NCBI GenBank assembly: GCA_027484105.1
Contig: JAIXUG010000002.1
Coordinates: 248,001-312,000 of the forward strand
Direction: 5' to 3'
Length of the DNA: 64,000 bases
Source: Comamonadaceae bacterium
GTDB taxonomy: Bacteria; Pseudomonadota; Gammaproteobacteria; Burkholderiales; Burkholderiaceae_C
Shown here: positions 61,791 to 64,000 of the stretch, one piece after another
Layout of the letters: each line of letters starts with the position of its first letter
Position numbering within the stretch: position 1 is the stretch's first letter
Made by a program: the position numbers and the translations under genes
Notes under the pieces: model-generated
The model's database searches: none
Told to the model about the DNA's origin: nothing
What the model saw: only the letters and a program-made list of their open reading frames with translations

Positions 61791-63261
61791 AATCAGCGCG
61801 CTGACGCTGCTCGGGCTCTCTGGTGCCCTGGGTGTGGCGGGTGCTGCTTGGGCTTTGTGGCAAACCCCTGACAACACTTGGCTTTGGGCCTTGTTAGCTG
61901 CCATCGCCCTGCTCTTGGTTCTGGGCATTCAGGCCCAACTGCGTGAAGACGCTCAGCTTGAGCGCATGAACCACGTGTTGGCACAAGCTGCGCGCGGCGA
62001 ACTCGAAGCGCGCATCACACAGATCCCATCACAAGGTCGCTTGGTCGATGCCGCCTGGCGCGTCAACGAAACATTGGACCAAATCGAAGCTGTGTTCAGG
62101 GAATCCATGACCGTGGTCACTCGCATGGGCTCGGGGGACTTTTCTCGCGAGCCCCAAACAGCGGGTCTGCGCGGCTTGTACCCCCAAGTTCTGACACAAA
62201 TCGCTCTGGTGCAAAAGAACATGGACACCACCATGCACATCTTGAGCCACAGCTTGCAAGCCATGGCACGGGGCGACTTCAACGTGCGCGTGTCCACCCA
62301 AGGCCAATCGGGTGAATTCTTGAACATGCTGAACAACGCGCGCACCACCATCGAGGTGCTCGACCAACTCATCAGCGATGTGGTCCGAGTCATGGACGGT
62401 GTGTCCCGGGGTGACCTGAGCAACCGGGTTCAAGCCGAGGGTGCTGGTGCTTTGGGCAAGCTCAAAGACGACATCAACCAATCGGTACAGTCCTTGGCGC
62501 AATCGATGCGGCAACTCGGCGAGAACGCCCAGCAAGTGGCGGGTGCCGCCAATGACACCAGCACGGCCATTGGGCAGTTGGCCGATGGCGCGCAAAGCCA
62601 GACCCAATTCATTGGCCACATGGTCAGTGCCATCCGCCAGACCGTCGCCGCCGTCAGCGACATCTCGTCCAACACCGAACACGCCAGCCGACAAGCCCAA
62701 GAGTCCACCGCCATCGTGCGGGGCGGCCAGCACAAAATGGTTCAAATGGTGGACGTGGTCAACGGCATCGCACTCAGCTCCGAGAAAATCAACAAGATCA
62801 CCGATGTGATCGAAAAAATCGCCAACAAAACCAACCTGCTCTCGCTCAATGCCGCCATCGAAGCTGCCCGCGCGGGGGAACATGGCAAAGGTTTCGCCGT
62901 CGTCGCTGACGAAGTGGGCAAACTGGCCGCCAGCAGCGCCGACAGCACCAAAGAGATCACCCAACTGATCCAGCAAGCCAGCAAGCAAGCCAAAGAGGCC
63001 GTGGTGGCGGTGCAAGAGGTCAGCGCCGACATGGAGCGCATCGTCAAAACCTCTTCTCAAACGGATGGCATGCTGCAACGCATATCGGCTGCGGTCGAGG
63101 AGCAAACCCGCATGATTCAAGAAATCAACACCAGCGTCGAAAACCTGGAGCACATCGCGCGCAGCAACTCGTCTGCCTCTGAAGAACTCGCAGCAGCCAT
63201 GATTGAGCTGTCCAAAGTGGCGGATTCCACACGCCGCGAAATCACCAAGTTCAGCACCTGA
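61756..63261 (+). CDS. Membrane-anchored chemoreceptor without sensory domain (CetA-like partner of the PAS protein)
   Basis: A 501-residue receptor. Two membrane segments near the N-terminus (about residues 15-58, with [18 protein letters not shown] and [14 protein letters not shown]) are separated by only a few residues, so there is no periplasmic sensor. HAMP-like repeats follow ([26 protein letters not shown]) and a signalling tip near residue 355 identical in its core to the other two receptors here. The input must come from the overlapping PAS gene. Three receptors in the window share the tip sequence [20 protein letters not shown], suggesting one common CheA/CheW array. Confidence 0.9.
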   Translation: MSASSSTSKGFEISALTLLGLSGALGVAGAAWALWQTPDNTWLWALLAAIALLLVLGIQAQLREDAQLERMNHVLAQAARGELEARITQIPSQGRLVDAAWRVNETLDQIEAVFRESMTVVTRMGSGDFSREPQTAGLRGLYPQVLTQIALVQKNMDTTMHILSHSLQAMARGDFNVRVSTQGQSGEFLNMLNNARTTIEVLDQLISDVVRVMDGVSRGDLSNRVQAEGAGALGKLKDDINQSVQSLAQSMRQLGENAQQVAGAANDTSTAIGQLADGAQSQTQFIGHMVSAIRQTVAAVSDISSNTEHASRQAQESTAIVRGGQHKMVQMVDVVNGIALSSEKINKITDVIEKIANKTNLLSLNAAIEAARAGEHGKGFAVVADEVGKLAASSADSTKEITQLIQQASKQAKEAVVAVQEVSADMERIVKTSSQTDGMLQRISAAVEEQTRMIQEINTSVENLEHIARSNSSASEELAAAMIELSKVADSTRREITKFST

Positions 63262-63280
63262 ACTGAACACGCTCGACGCC

Positions 63281-64000
63281 ATGGAACTGGTTTTATTTGA
63301 CATCCAGAACAACCGATTCGCGTTGCGTGCATCGGTCATCAGCCAAGTGCTTGAACCACTGGCCATCACCCCATTGCCCTATGCGCCACCCGAGGTGGAG
63401 GGACTGGTCAATGTGGCGGGCACGGTGCTGCTCAAAATCGATTTGGCCTTGCGATTGGGCATGGCCGCGCGCAGTGCTGACCGCAACGGCAACCTGATGG
63501 TGGTCATGACCGGTCATGAAAACATTGCCCTGCAGGTGGACCGTGTTCACAACAAGATCAACCTGGATGAATCCCTGCTGACGCCTTATGTCGATCCAGC
63601 CCAGCGGAACCTGGTTTGCGGCGAGTTCACCCACAACGAACGCATGGTGCTGTTGCTCGACGAACAATCGCTGGACATGCGCGAGATGGACCCCACCGGG
63701 GTGCCTGAGGGCGGTGGCGGCTTGATCGGTTTTGATCTGCACACCGACAACCGCAGCGAAGCCATCGCCATGTCCAACCTGGACATGGCCACCGTGACCG
63801 TCGAAGACAGCGATGAAACCTATGCCTTGCACATGGCCCATGTGCAAGAGATCGTTGAAATCGCGCCCTTGACCCAACTACCAGGCGCCAGCGCCGAAGT
63901 GCAAGGCCTCATGCAACTGCGCGGCCAAGCGCTGTTGGTGGTGTCGCTGGGAGGCCTGCTGGGCCGACCCTTGGTGGCACCGCCGCGCTTTGTGCTGGTC
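63281..64000 (+). CDS. Double CheW-domain protein (5' part; runs off the window)
   Basis: At least 240 residues, beginning MELVLFDIQNNRFALRASVI. The first CheW-like domain covers about 1-125 (LPYAPPEVEGLVNVAGTVLL, GEFTHNERMVLLL). A second begins near residue 165 (VTVEDSDETYALHMAHVQEI, LPGASAEVQGLMQLRGQAL). CheW couples receptors to CheA. A tandem CheW-CheW protein is an uncommon variant that may bridge array units. No stop is reached before the window ends, so more domains may follow. It lies 19 bases after the CetA-like gene. Confidence 0.85.
   Translation, partial: MELVLFDIQNNRFALRASVISQVLEPLAITPLPYAPPEVEGLVNVAGTVLLKIDLALRLGMAARSADRNGNLMVVMTGHENIALQVDRVHNKINLDESLLTPYVDPAQRNLVCGEFTHNERMVLLLDEQSLDMREMDPTGVPEGGGGLIGFDLHTDNRSEAIAMSNLDMATVTVEDSDETYALHMAHVQEIVEIAPLTQLPGASAEVQGLMQLRGQALLVVSLGGLLGRPLVAPPRFVLV

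Overview
This 64-kb window reads as one chromosome segment of a motile, high-GC betaproteobacterium. It is probably in the Burkholderiales, and a Comamonadaceae-like genome is my best guess. That is inferred from the flhA-flhF-flhG-fliA block, the fliKLMNOPQR-flhB block, the flgBCDEFGHIJKL operon with divergent flgA-flgMN, and the acyl-CoA catabolic genes beside them. No insertion sequences, prophage genes, CRISPR arrays or rRNA were seen. The DNA is almost entirely coding.

Layout. (a) 1-6.7 kb: catabolic genes on the + strand: a gene tail, a D-2-hydroxyacid dehydrogenase, a 3-hydroxyacyl-CoA dehydrogenase, a PaaG-like enoyl-CoA hydratase, a Crp/Fnr regulator, an APH-type phosphotransferase and an acyl-CoA dehydrogenase. 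(b) 6.8-7.1 kb: tRNA-Pro(TGG) and tRNA-Arg(TCT). (c) 7.1-13.6 kb, - strand: fliS, an unknown membrane protein, fliA, flhG, flhF, flhA. (d) 13.8-23.4 kb, + strand: fliK, L, M, N, O, P, Q, R, flhB and three tightly coupled uncharacterised genes. (e) 23.4-28.8 kb: a secreted protein, a FemAB/GNAT-like transferase, motA-motB with small neighbours, and a sigma-54 activator lacking a receiver domain. (f) 29.1-32.9 kb: flgP, flgT, a LysM/FimV-like protein, a second FliK-like protein and an FlhB C-terminal paralogue. (g) 33.0-34.7 kb: flgN, flgM, flgA on the - strand. (h) 34.7-49.8 kb: a LysM-transglycosylase, flgB to flgL, fliD. (i) 49.9-64 kb: signalling genes. These are a eukaryotic-type (class I) cyclic-nucleotide phosphodiesterase homologue, two cNMP-binding-domain proteins, three chemoreceptors (one a split, CetA/CetB-like pair), a 1083-residue hybrid-input histidine kinase, three receiver proteins (one fused to a class III adenylate cyclase domain) and a truncated double-CheW protein.

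How it fits together. The promoters I can read suggest a sigma-54 then sigma-28 cascade. Sigma-54-type -24/-12 sites precede flgB, flhA and fliK. The flgB site has two inverted repeats about three helical turns apart upstream of it, a likely enhancer. A recurring sigma-28 (FliA) motif, TCAAGTTC-N11-GCCGATTC and variants, precedes fliS, flgMN, motAB, fliD, flgP-flgT and one chemoreceptor. Together with FlhF/FlhG, FlgP/FlgT (outer rings) and the DamX-like gene, this suggests a polar flagellum of the Vibrio/Pseudomonas type.

The most unusual content is the possible cAMP circuit beside the chemoreceptors. The cyclase carries every residue expected for ATP cyclisation. The PDE homologue keeps the metal and acid residues of animal-type PDEs and is co-transcribed with a cNMP-binding protein that retains the binding residues. 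Other oddities are an NPEH instead of NPTH site in FlhB, GTFTGA instead of GAFTGA in the sigma-54 activator, a giant FlgK with three internal repeats, an FlgE with a duplicated inserted domain, and an FlgJ without its muramidase domain next to a stand-alone transglycosylase. Flagellin, fliE-J, cheA/cheY and flhDC are not in the window, so nothing can be said about their presence elsewhere.
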